Source: Deltaproteobacteria bacterium (GTDB lineage: Bacteria > Desulfobacterota > Binatia > UBA9968). Taken from it: a stretch of DNA of 22,180 nucleotides. The stretch lies in NCBI GenBank assembly GCA_021323355.1, contig JAJONK010000056.1, positions 1 through 22,180 of the forward strand. The letters run 5' to 3'. The translations under genes were made by a program, and so were the position numbers. Below, one piece after another: positions 7,807 to 15,138 of this stretch (position 1 is the stretch's first letter; each line of letters begins with the position of its first letter). The notes under the pieces are model-generated. The model worked only from the letters and a program-made list of their open reading frames with translations, ran no database searches and had not been told where the DNA came from.

Positions 7807-9495
7807 TCACCGTTCGAGGTCAGATCGCGCATTCATCTTCACCGGAGCATCGATGCCCAATAAGGTCAGGCCGCGGCGAATGGTCAATTGGACCATGTGC
7901 GCCAACAACATGCGCGCCCGGGTTAACTCTCGATCTTCGGAGAGTATGCGAGTCCGATTGTAGTAGCGATGGAATTCTCCAGCTAAATCCAACAGAAAAA
8001 AAACCATGCGGTGCGGTTCGAGCTCTCGGACGCTCTCTTCCAGAACATCATTGAATTGAGCCATTCGGCGGATGAGCTCGATCTCCTCAGCCAGTTGCAG
8101 CGGCTCCACCGCGATTGTCCCGAGATCTGCCGCATTCCAGACAATTCCGCTCCTGTGCGCCTGTTCGAAAATACTCGCGACGCGAGCGTGAGCGTACTGT
8201 ACATAAAATACCGGATTCTCGCTCGACTGCTGTTTGGCGAGGTCCAAGTCAAAATCGAGGTGGCTATCGGCCTTGCGCATTAGAAAGAAGAAGCGCGCCG
8301 CATCTCGTCCTACTTCGTCCAAAACTTCCTGCAGAGCGACGAATTCTCCGGTGCGTTTACCCATGCGAACGGGTTCGCCGGCTCTGGTGAGTTGAACCAT
8401 TTGCACGAGAACAACGCGCAAGATGCTGTCATCGTAACCTAGTCCGCGGAGAGACGCCTTCAACCGCGGCACATAGCCATGGTGGTCGGCGCCCCAGACG
8501 TTGATGAGTTTGCCAAAGCCGCGTTCGAGCTTATTGCGGTGGTAGGCGATATCCGCAGCAAAATAGGTGAGCTCGCCATCGCTCTTGATCACCGTCCGGT
8601 CCTTATCGTCGCCAAAGGCGGTGGACTGAAACCATTCAGCGCCATCGTTGGAGTAAACCAAGCCCCGCTCGCGCAACAACCTGATTGACTCAGCGATCTC
8701 GCCTCGCTCTCGCATGGCTTTTTCGCTGAAAAAAGAGTCGAAGCGAATATCAAAAGCGCTCAACTGCTGCCGGATCGTATGGAGCAGAGAATCGCCGCCA
8801 TAGCGGCGAAAAAATTCTACTGCAGCTTCTCGGCTCTGGCTGAGAAGCTTATCGCCGTGTTGATTCTTGATTTCCGCGGCAATGTCTTTGACATACTCTC
8901 CAGGGTAACCGCCTTCGGGAAGTTCCAATGTATCGCCGAATAGTTCGCGATATCGCGCATACACAGACAGCGCGAGATTCTCCATTTGATTGCCGGCGTC
9001 GTTGACGTAATACTCCCGCTCGACATTGAAGCCGGTGGCTTCATGCAACCGAGCCAGCACATCGCCGATCACCGCGACTCTTCCATGACCCACATGTAAA
9101 GGGCCGGTCGGATTCACGCTGGCAAATTCGATCTGAACCTTCTTCCCATGTCCAAGATCCAGCTGTGCATCCTTACCAGCCACCAGATCGCGCAAACGCT
9201 GGTAATAAAATTTTTTCGAAAAGGTAAAGTTTAAAAAACCCGGACCGGCAATGTCGATGCGCTGAAGTATCCCTTCCGGGTCTTCGATATTCTTGACGAT
9301 GGCGTCGGCGATGAGTCTCGGCGGTTTCTTCGCTGTCCTTGCCCAGTGCATCGCAATGTTGGTCGCCAAATCGCCAAACTCCCGTTGTTTTGGCAGCTCA
9401 AAAACCAAAGGAGGGATTTCTGTCAAACTCAGATCTCCCGCCTTCGATGTCTTCTCGATGGCTCGGGTTAACAAACCCGCAAGGTAATTTCGCAT
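7807..9495 (-). CDS. argS: Arginyl-tRNA synthetase
   Basis: Class I aminoacyl-tRNA synthetase charging tRNA-Arg. 562 residues, a normal length. The N-terminal Add-1 domain (residues 1-110) contains KQREFGDLATNIAM. The ATP site has the HIGH box as HVGH at 134-137 in ASVNPTGPLHVGHGR. ADIAYHRNKLERGF and the VWGADHHGY segment follow. The KMSKS-like loop is MGKRTG at 378-383, a common variant in this family. The DALR anticodon-binding domain forms the C-terminus, ending LTLLGIDAPVKM. It is the first gene of the minus-strand series and follows a consensus -10 box. No clear Shine-Dalgarno is seen before the ATG. The SPOR gene follows its stop by 34 bp. Confidence 0.97.
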   Translation of the reverse strand: MRNYLAGLLTRAIEKTSKAGDLSLTEIPPLVFELPKQREFGDLATNIAMHWARTAKKPPRLIADAIVKNIEDPEGILQRIDIAGPGFLNFTFSKKFYYQRLRDLVAGKDAQLDLGHGKKVQIEFASVNPTGPLHVGHGRVAVIGDVLARLHEATGFNVEREYYVNDAGNQMENLALSVYARYRELFGDTLELPEGGYPGEYVKDIAAEIKNQHGDKLLSQSREAAVEFFRRYGGDSLLHTIRQQLSAFDIRFDSFFSEKAMRERGEIAESIRLLRERGLVYSNDGAEWFQSTAFGDDKDRTVIKSDGELTYFAADIAYHRNKLERGFGKLINVWGADHHGYVPRLKASLRGLGYDDSILRVVLVQMVQLTRAGEPVRMGKRTGEFVALQEVLDEVGRDAARFFFLMRKADSHLDFDLDLAKQQSSENPVFYVQYAHARVASIFEQAHRSGIVWNAADLGTIAVEPLQLAEEIELIRRMAQFNDVLEESVRELEPHRMVFFLLDLAGEFHRYYNRTRILSEDRELTRARMLLAHMVQLTIRRGLTLLGIDAPVKMNARSDLER

Positions 9496-9567
9496 GGGTG
9501 GCTTAATGGATTGATTTTCTTCCGCTCAGGCGCTGACACGCCGCAGACGATGACTTAGCACGGCTCG

Positions 9568-9596
9568 ATTATACGGGGAAAGCGGTTGAAAAACAC
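9568..9596 (-). promoter_or_regulatory. Candidate sigma-70 promoter for the argS-trp operon
   Basis: On the minus strand a perfect TATAAT lies at 9573-9568. A 17-bp spacer would place the -35 hexamer at 9596-9591, where the sequence is GTGTTT, a poor match to TTGACA. Transcription would start near 9561, about 65 bases before argS. A weak -35 that overlaps one arm of the adjacent dyad (9595-9621) is typical of a regulated promoter. No leader peptide with tandem Trp codons is seen in the short 5' leader, so classical trp attenuation is not supported here. Confidence 0.5.
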
Positions 9597-9621
9597 CGTT
9601 ATAACGATCATTTATAACGGT
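9595..9621. promoter_or_regulatory. 27-bp inverted repeat, candidate operator (or terminator) before argS
   Basis: Perfect arms ACCGTTATAA (9595-9604) and TTATAACGGT (9612-9621) flank a 7-base centre. On the minus strand the repeat ends exactly where the likely -35 of the argS promoter begins, which suits an operator. As RNA on the same strand it would be a 10-bp hairpin followed by GTTTTTC, so a terminator for the LapA-like gene upstream is the main alternative, although only four of the ten pairs are G-C and the U-run is short. Confidence 0.55.
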
Positions 9622-9713
9622 TTATCGGGTTTCAAGTCAACGAGAACCCTAGCTAACCGCAGCGCCGGCAAGTTTAGGTCAATGCGCCGGATCGTCCGAG
9701 AGCGGCGCTTTAA

Positions 9714-10199
9714 CTATGTCGATTTACCTGAAGAACTGTCGAACCTGTCCTCAAGTTCGCCAATGTAAGCCGCCAAGCTGTTTCCGGTGTGTTCTAAAGC
9801 TCCCCGCAAGTCGCGCTCGAGCTGATCCAATCTGGTTAACAGCAGAGATTTTGATTGCTCCATATCACCGGCCAACTTCTCTAGCTCAGTCTCCATTGAG
9901 GTTCGCAATTGATTGAAACGGGAGGTTTCGGCTTGCTCGGCCAAGTCACGCTGCGACTGCAGCTCGCGTGCATGGCGGCGGCTCTCCAGCAGAACGGTTG
10001 ATTGCAAATAAGTGATGTAAACGAGAAAGAGAAGAGTTAACAGCGCTACGATCGCCAATAAAATCAACCCAAGAGGCGCTTCAACTGATGTAAATCCTAG
10101 AGAGAGCGCCGTTGGTGCTATAAAAGCGCTCCAATTTAGCGCCGAAAAAACCGCTATCAGCCCCAAGACGGCCAATATCATCAGCGTGCGCAAATACAT
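9714..10199 (-). CDS. LapA-like membrane protein with C-terminal coiled coil
   Basis: 161-residue protein from the ATG at 10199, which is preceded by AGGAGG at ideal spacing and is therefore preferred over a frame starting at 10235. Two transmembrane helices are evident: about 3-20 (LRTLMILAVLGLIAVFSALN) and about 40-62 (APLGLILLAIVALLTLLFLV), joined by a short periplasmic loop. From about residue 70 the chain is polar and helical with heptad-like spacing (ARELQSQRDLAEQAE, LRTSMETELEKLAGD), predicting a cytosolic coiled coil. This is the layout of the LapA/DUF1049 family linked to LPS assembly, but with a longer tail. Function is inferred from layout only. It is transcribed toward argS with 218 bp between them. 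Confidence 0.75.
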   Translation of the reverse strand: MYLRTLMILAVLGLIAVFSALNWSAFIAPTALSLGFTSVEAPLGLILLAIVALLTLLFLVYITYLQSTVLLESRRHARELQSQRDLAEQAETSRFNQLRTSMETELEKLAGDMEQSKSLLLTRLDQLERDLRGALEHTGNSLAAYIGELEDRFDSSSGKST

Positions 10200-10393
10200 G
10201 AAGACCTCCTGACGGCTGCGATAGACGCGCATCAAGCCGCAGCTACCTTGAAGAATGCTCGATCAGCGTGACGCCGGAAAGTTCCAGAACAAGCTACAGA
10301 ACCTGAGGTTGCGGTCCCGATGGGACGCCAGCTCGGGCTCGACTAGCGAGAGAGCGGCCACTGCCCCGAAATACTCGGTGAAATGCCGCGGTT

Positions 10394-11181
10394 CTATGAC
10401 TTTAATTCAGACTTCCTCCCAGTGATAAGATCGTAGACGTTGCAGGCGATTCCAGTGGCTTCGTAGCCATCCGTCCCCGTAGCTTGAGCAATTGAAAACA
10501 TCTGATAGGCCAAGGCAACAAATGGCATGGGAACTTCCATCTGACGCGCCATGTCCAATCCGAATCCCACGTCTTTGGGCATCCAGGAGAAAGTCCCCCC
10601 TTTTTTAGCCAGGCGGCAATTTCCACCAGACTCAAGTGCTGCACTGCGGCAAACATGGCCATGGCATTTTTCACCAGTTTGGCATTACCGAGGTCGCCGA
10701 CGTAGATGACTTTATTACCCATGGCGTTAAATACCGGCTGATGTTCGTCAAACAACTCTTTAGAACCGGAAATCCACAACGAGAGAGTTCCTGCAGCCGC
10801 CGCTTCTTCGACGCCGCCGGCCGAGCCATCGAGAACCGTCCACCCCTTTTGAGCCAGCTGATTAGCGACATCAACAATGGTTTTTTTGTCGATGCTGCTG
10901 AAGTCGATCCAGAGCTTGGCCCCGCCGGTTGCCTGATGCAGCCCGCCATTACCCAGACCAACCGCCTGCACCGCTTCGTTGTACGGCAGCATAGACATAA
11001 CGATGTCACAGGATTCGGCAACCGCTCTGGGTGATTCCTTGAACACCGCTCCCTGGCTCTCCAAGCTGCTACATTGTTCTCGGCGTAAATCATGAATCAC
11101 CAACCGGTGTCCTGCCTTGATCAGATTGGCAGTCATACCACTGCCCATGCCGCCGGTTCCGATAAAGCCTAGAGTTTTCAT
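10394..11181 (-). pseudogene. 3-hydroxyisobutyrate dehydrogenase-family oxidoreductase, internally deleted and frameshifted
   Basis: NAD(P)-dependent beta-hydroxyacid dehydrogenase family. Frame 1 from the ATG at 11181 (preceded by GGGAGG) gives the Rossmann fold: GFIGTGGMGSGM at 5-16, MSMLPYN, the catalytic-region DGSAGGVEEAAAAGTLS, and the catalytic lysine in AKLVKNAM. Frame 1 then loses homology after residue 194 (AAWLKK). The C-terminal domain continues in the -1 frame (FSWMPKDVGFGLDMARQ ... GIACNVYDL) to a stop at 10394. Joined, the product is 262 residues against about 295 for relatives. By comparison with E. coli GarR about 33 residues between the two halves are absent. One deletion of 3n+1 bases would explain both the gap and the frame change. 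The junction lies at an A6G6 run (10606-10595). It follows the cupin gene by 19 bp. Confidence 0.8.
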
Positions 11182-11200
11182 TTAACCTCCCACAGCAAAT

Positions 11201-11587
11201 TCATTGGGCCTTCTCTTCGGAGACGAGTCGCACACCTTCGGGCCACAACACCAAAACTAGAGTATCACCGATAGCCCGCGGCGTGTGAACCGAATGTGCG
11301 TCCAGGTACACGACATCGCCTTTATCGAATCGGCCGCTTTCATCGTCGATCCTACCCTTCAACACGAGATAAAACTCTCCGCCCAGATGCTCATGCTTGA
11401 CGAAAGCGTCGGGAGCGGCATCGCCGGCGATTCGATAAAGCACCAGTTCCCGTTTGCCTTCCTTCGCCAATCGCGCCATTGACAGGCCATTGCCGAAGTC
11501 GCGCCAGGATAAACGATTGATGCTATCTTCAACTAACTGGATGTCGACGATATCTTTAATCGATGTTCGAAAAACTGTCGTGCCCAT
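11201..11587 (-). CDS. Small cupin-domain protein, ChrR-type
   Basis: 128 residues from the ATG at 11587, which has AGGAAGGA just upstream; a longer frame from 11611 is less likely. It is a single beta-barrel cupin. The metal-binding motif is KHEHLGGEFYLVLKG, giving His65, His67 and Glu71. DDESGRFDKGDVVYLDAHSVHTP supplies the fourth ligand, His101, with His98 nearby. The pattern resembles the second cupin of the anti-sigma factor ChrR, where it binds zinc, but there is no N-terminal sigma-binding domain, so a free-standing cupin of unknown substrate is the safest call. It lies 19 bp upstream of the dehydrogenase pseudogene and probably shared a transcript with it. Confidence 0.85.
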   Translation of the reverse strand: MGTTVFRTSIKDIVDIQLVEDSINRLSWRDFGNGLSMARLAKEGKRELVLYRIAGDAAPDAFVKHEHLGGEFYLVLKGRIDDESGRFDKGDVVYLDAHSVHTPRAIGDTLVLVLWPEGVRLVSEEKAQ

Positions 11588-11729
11588 GTTCCTTCCTGGG
11601 CTAAATAACACGCGGCTTCATCGAACGAAAGCGCATTGCGAGTGTCGCGCTGCGCATGCACTGGCGAAATTACCTAAATTGAATTTGCTACATAGTTCTC
11701 GAAAACGGCCCGATAGCGCGCAGCTTCGA

Positions 11730-12326
11730 CTATTCGATCGCCCGATTCCATTCCTTGATCGCCGGGATCCCTTGATAATAACTGAGAATGTTCAGAGTCC
11801 CAGTATCAAGAAGAAAATGACGCCCGACACCCGCCGCGAATCCCAACCAGCGCGCCGCAACCACCCGCAGCAAGTGGCCGTGGGCGAAGAGCGCGACGTT
11901 TCCTTGCTGGCGACGCGCTCTGGCGATGATGCGATCAGCACGGTCACCCACCTGCTCAGGTGTCTCGCCGCCCGGGCAGCCGTTTTCAAACAGCAACCAC
12001 CCTGGGACCTTTTGGCGAATCTCACGCGACGTCAATCCTTCGTATTCGCCGTAATTCCACTCCATTAGATCGTTGTCGATCTGCGCGGCAGCGCCCAGCC
12101 CGCTAAGTTCACAGGTCTCCCTGGCGCGCTTAAGCGGGCTGGTTAGGACCATGACAAACCTCTGCTTGGCTAAAATTGGTTCCAGCCGCTTCGCCAGCAT
12201 CCGGCCATTTTCCGTCAGCGGAAGATCGGTGATTCCGGTGTGCTGGCCGGTGAGGCTCCACTCCGTTTCGCCATGCCGGATGAGAAAGACCTGCTGGTTG
12301 TCTCTATTGATATTTTGGGTTGCCAG
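11730..12326 (-). CDS. Histidine phosphatase (phosphoglycerate mutase-like), probable CTG start
   Basis: Phosphohistidine-enzyme superfamily; substrate unknown. The frame carries the catalytic VFLIRHGETEW with His18, TSPLKRARETC, the acid in LMEWNYGEYEGLT, and the second histidine in LFAHGHLLRV, so the catalytic core is complete at 198 residues. The first ATG in frame, at 12200, lies after the RHGE motif and cannot be the true start. Going upstream to the in-frame stop there is no ATG, GTG or TTG. Two adjacent CTG codons (12329 and 12326) sit 4 and 7 bases after a GAGG, and the second gives a natural N-terminus, MATQNIN. A one-base indel is the alternative: an ATG at 12357 is in another frame and ends after eight codons. 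Confidence 0.8.
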   Translation of the reverse strand: MATQNINRDNQQVFLIRHGETEWSLTGQHTGITDLPLTENGRMLAKRLEPILAKQRFVMVLTSPLKRARETCELSGLGAAAQIDNDLMEWNYGEYEGLTSREIRQKVPGWLLFENGCPGGETPEQVGDRADRIIARARRQQGNVALFAHGHLLRVVAARWLGFAAGVGRHFLLDTGTLNILSYYQGIPAIKEWNRAIE

Positions 12327-12449
12327 CAGATTACCTCTTGGTTCGAATTCGTTTCATGCGCGCTTGAAGCCACAGCGTGAGGAAGCGATCGAACCAAACA
12401 AATCCATTTCCCATGAGCGTTGACACGACAGCAGCCGTATCTGTCTAGT

Positions 12450-12878
12450 CTACGCTCTACCCTCCGCTCGCACGATTAAAGCCGAGCAAGGCGCTTCCTT
12501 GATAACGTGTTCGGCGGTGCCGCCTAAAAAAATTTGCTCCAGCGAGGTCGTTCCTTTGGTTCCCAACACGATGAGATCGGCGCGCCAATCACGCGCGCGA
12601 TTGACGATCTCATCGAAGGCGCGCCCGCTGGCAACCTCGGTAGTGAGTGTCACCTTTTCGAGAGCCGACTGCGAGGACGCGACTAGCTGTTCGATCGCTG
12701 CGTTCGCCTTTTGAACGAATTCCACGGCGGCTTCCCCCGGCGCCGCCGGCCAGGCTTCAATCACATGAAGCAGATGCAAGGACGCCGAATGGACAGAGGC
12801 CATGTCAGCGGCGACGCGAAACGCCTCGAGTGAGTTGGGCGAGAAATCGACGGCAATCAATATTCGCTTAAATGGCAT
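12450..12878 (-). CDS. Universal stress protein, UspA family
   Basis: 142-residue single-domain cytosolic Usp. The N-terminus KRILIAVDFSPNS carries the nucleotide-binding Asp. The C-terminal ATP loop is GTKGTTSLEQIFLGGTAEHV, matching G-2x-G-9x-G, followed by the strand SALIVRA. It is therefore likely of the ATP-binding subtype. AGGAGA lies seven bases before the ATG. It is divergent from the nhaA fusion gene across 340 bp, and the histidine phosphatase follows on the same strand after about 120 bp. Usp proteins respond to starvation, redox and membrane stress, which fits the genes to its right. Confidence 0.93.
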   Translation of the reverse strand: MPFKRILIAVDFSPNSLEAFRVAADMASVHSASLHLLHVIEAWPAAPGEAAVEFVQKANAAIEQLVASSQSALEKVTLTTEVASGRAFDEIVNRARDWRADLIVLGTKGTTSLEQIFLGGTAEHVIKEAPCSALIVRAEGRA

Positions 12879-13218
12879 TGATGGGTCTCCTGTTCCTGCT
12901 TCAAAGTCTTAGTTAGCATACACAGAAACGATCGGCGGAAGTAAGCAGGCTCTACCGAATGTCACGAGCTGCATCGATTGTGGGACAGAACGGGGCAAAC
13001 CTAGCCCGCAAGGGCGCTCCATAAGGTATATAATTCACCGGTATCCGCTATTTCTATCCGTGTAATCAGATACGCGACCAAAGATATTAGACTTTTAACG
13101 GCTACTGTGATTTCGATATGTGGATGCCTGCACAAGATGAGACCGGCGGCTCCCAACAAACTTTGATGACAGAAAAACACACTGGCCAAGCACCAGCGAC
13201 TGATGGAATCGTACAACC
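12879..13218. other. 340-bp divergent intergenic region between uspA-like and nhaA fusion genes
   Basis: No gene can be supported here. It must contain promoters for both divergent genes. On the plus strand a TATAAT lies at 13029-13034 inside GGTATATAATTC, but the expected -35 position shows only a poor match. A small GCCC-GCAA-GGGC hairpin lies about 20 bp before it. The leader to the nhaA ATG would be long, about 180 bases, and no good Shine-Dalgarno precedes that ATG. Confidence 0.4.
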
Positions 13219-15102
13219 ATGAGCGCCGCCGGCGAGTCTCGCAACAACAGACTCGATCCCCCGGTAAATGGCCGCCCTGATCACACTCTAGGCGATCCCA
13301 ACGCTCCCATCACCCTCGTAGAATACGGCAGCTATAACTGCCCGTCTTGCCGCGCGGCCGACGAAATCATTGCCGATTTGCGCGATCGCTTCGGCGACCG
13401 GTTGCGCTACGTCTTCCGCCATCGACCGATTAGCGGCGACGCGACGGCGCGGCGCGCCGCCGAGCTGGCGCAATATGCCTATGAGACCACCGGCGAGTAC
13501 TGGCCGGCGCACGCCGCGCTGATGAAGCGTGGCCCGACGCTTCGATCCGAAGATTTTGATGAAGTGACAGCCGAGCTCGGCCTTCCGTCCACCGATGGCC
13601 CGGGCCGAGAGTCGTGGCGCCGCGCGCAGGTTAGGGTGCAGGAGGACATCGACAGCGTCTGGCGCAGCGGCGCGCGGGTGTCGCCGACGTTTTTCATCAA
13701 CAATCGCCGCTATGAAGGGCCCTGGGACGAGAGCGCGCTGACGGAAGCCCTGCTTGGCTCCCTCGGCCACCGCGTGCAGACGGCGGCGCTGGATTTCGCT
13801 CGATGGGCGCCATCCACTGGTTTGCTGCTGCTAACGATGATCATTGCAGCGCTCCTATTGACCAACTCGCCCGCGGGCCCGGCCTTCGAAGCGCTTTGGG
13901 AAATGCCGGTTGGATGGATTGCCGGCGGCGCGGCATTTCAGCTCCCGCTAAGAGACTGGTTCAATGACGGCTTGCTGACGATTTTTTTTCTGGTTGTCGG
14001 GCTGGAAATAAAGCGCGAGCTGACGGTGGGACGTTTATCCACAGCTCGCGTAGCCGCCTTGCCGCTGGCCGCCGCTGCTGGCGGCATGCTGCTTCCCGCA
14101 TCCCTATATCTGCTGGCGGTGCCGCCGGGTCCGTTGGCCGCGGGATGGGCCATTCCAACGACCACCGATACCGCCTTCGCGATCGCGCTGATTGCGCTGT
14201 TAGGCCCGCGCGTGCCGGTGGAGTTGCGGATTTTCCTCACCGCCGCGGTTGTGGTTGATGATCTCGTCGCCATCGCGATACTGGCCTTGTTTTACTCGGC
14301 TGGAATTGATTTGCAATATACAACCGCCTCCATTGCTACGACCGCAGTGATGGTCATGTTCAATCGCGGCGGCATCTATGCACCGCTGCCGTACGCTTTG
14401 CTCGGAATCGTTTTGTGGGGCTGCCTGCATGGTGCCGGCCTGCATCCCACCCTGGCCGGCGTCATCGTCGCCGCCGTGACCCCGACCCGACCGCCGGGAA
14501 ACCTCCGGGCTTTGATGGCCCAGGCCGAGACTGTGATCGGCCACGAGCTACGCCGCGCTGAAGAAGGGGTTTTGCGGCATGGCCCCTCCGAACCGGCATT
14601 GCGGGCGCTGGATGCGATTCACGACCGGATCGAATCCCCGGCTTCCAAGCTGCTGCGATCGGTAGAGCCGTGGTCGAGTTATTTTGTGCTGCCGCTGTTT
14701 GCTCTCGCAAACTCCGGTCTCTCCTGGTCCGCCGTAGTCCTGCAGGGACACGAGAGGCTGGTCTCCGCCATCGTCCTCGGACTGGTCCTGGGCAAGCCCA
14801 TCGGAATGGCGCTCGGCGCCGCGCTCGCGGTACGCCTCGGCATCGCCGTAAAGCCGGATGAGTATTCATGGCGTCAGATGATCGGCGCTGGGGCGCTTGC
14901 CGGGATCGGTTTCACCATGTCGCTCTACATTGCCCACAAGGCACTTCCCGATGAGTCGGACTTCGCCGCAGCAAAGGTCGGAATTTTTCTTGCCTCTTTG
15001 GTCGCGGGTGGGCTAGGAACCGCGCTGCTTTGGCGCGCTGCAAATTCGCAGTCCGGCAAGAACGAACGCGTGGCCCCAACGAGCACGGCGTTCCGAGAGT
15101 AG
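13219..15102 (+). CDS. nhaA: Na+/H+ antiporter NhaA with N-terminal DsbA-like thioredoxin domain
   Basis: 627-residue fusion. Residues about 18-190 form a DsbA/thioredoxin_4-type domain: LVEYGSYNCPSCRAAD with CxxC at Cys41-Cys44, a helical insertion, and cis-proline Pro156 in RVSPTFFINNRRYEGP. Residues about 195-610 are NhaA. GWAIPTTTDTAFAI gives Asp317 (E. coli Asp133), VVVDDLVAIAI gives Asp347-Asp348 (Asp163-164, the ion site), and LGKPIGMAL gives Lys526 (Lys300). NhaA exports Na+ or Li+ in exchange for protons across the inner membrane. No signal peptide precedes the thioredoxin domain, and E. coli NhaA has its N-terminus in the cytosol, so this domain should be cytosolic. Actinobacterial NhaA fusions usually carry the domain at the other end. 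The cardiolipin synthase follows 36 bp downstream. Confidence 0.95.
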   Translation: MSAAGESRNNRLDPPVNGRPDHTLGDPNAPITLVEYGSYNCPSCRAADEIIADLRDRFGDRLRYVFRHRPISGDATARRAAELAQYAYETTGEYWPAHAALMKRGPTLRSEDFDEVTAELGLPSTDGPGRESWRRAQVRVQEDIDSVWRSGARVSPTFFINNRRYEGPWDESALTEALLGSLGHRVQTAALDFARWAPSTGLLLLTMIIAALLLTNSPAGPAFEALWEMPVGWIAGGAAFQLPLRDWFNDGLLTIFFLVVGLEIKRELTVGRLSTARVAALPLAAAAGGMLLPASLYLLAVPPGPLAAGWAIPTTTDTAFAIALIALLGPRVPVELRIFLTAAVVVDDLVAIAILALFYSAGIDLQYTTASIATTAVMVMFNRGGIYAPLPYALLGIVLWGCLHGAGLHPTLAGVIVAAVTPTRPPGNLRALMAQAETVIGHELRRAEEGVLRHGPSEPALRALDAIHDRIESPASKLLRSVEPWSSYFVLPLFALANSGLSWSAVVLQGHERLVSAIVLGLVLGKPIGMALGAALAVRLGIAVKPDEYSWRQMIGAGALAGIGFTMSLYIAHKALPDESDFAAAKVGIFLASLVAGGLGTALLWRAANSQSGKNERVAPTSTAFRE

Positions 15103-15138
15103 CGCGCGCAACCGTGATACTGCCCCTGGCAAGCAGCC

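Noticed and set aside
9496..9567. Possible trp attenuator leader before argS
   Set aside because: The roughly 65-base leader has no ATG-led peptide with tandem Trp codons and no alternative hairpins.
13288..13770. 160-codon minus-strand frame across the nhaA thioredoxin domain
   Set aside because: The plus-strand frame has the CxxC, cis-Pro and NhaA motifs; the antisense translation is low-complexity Arg/Ala.
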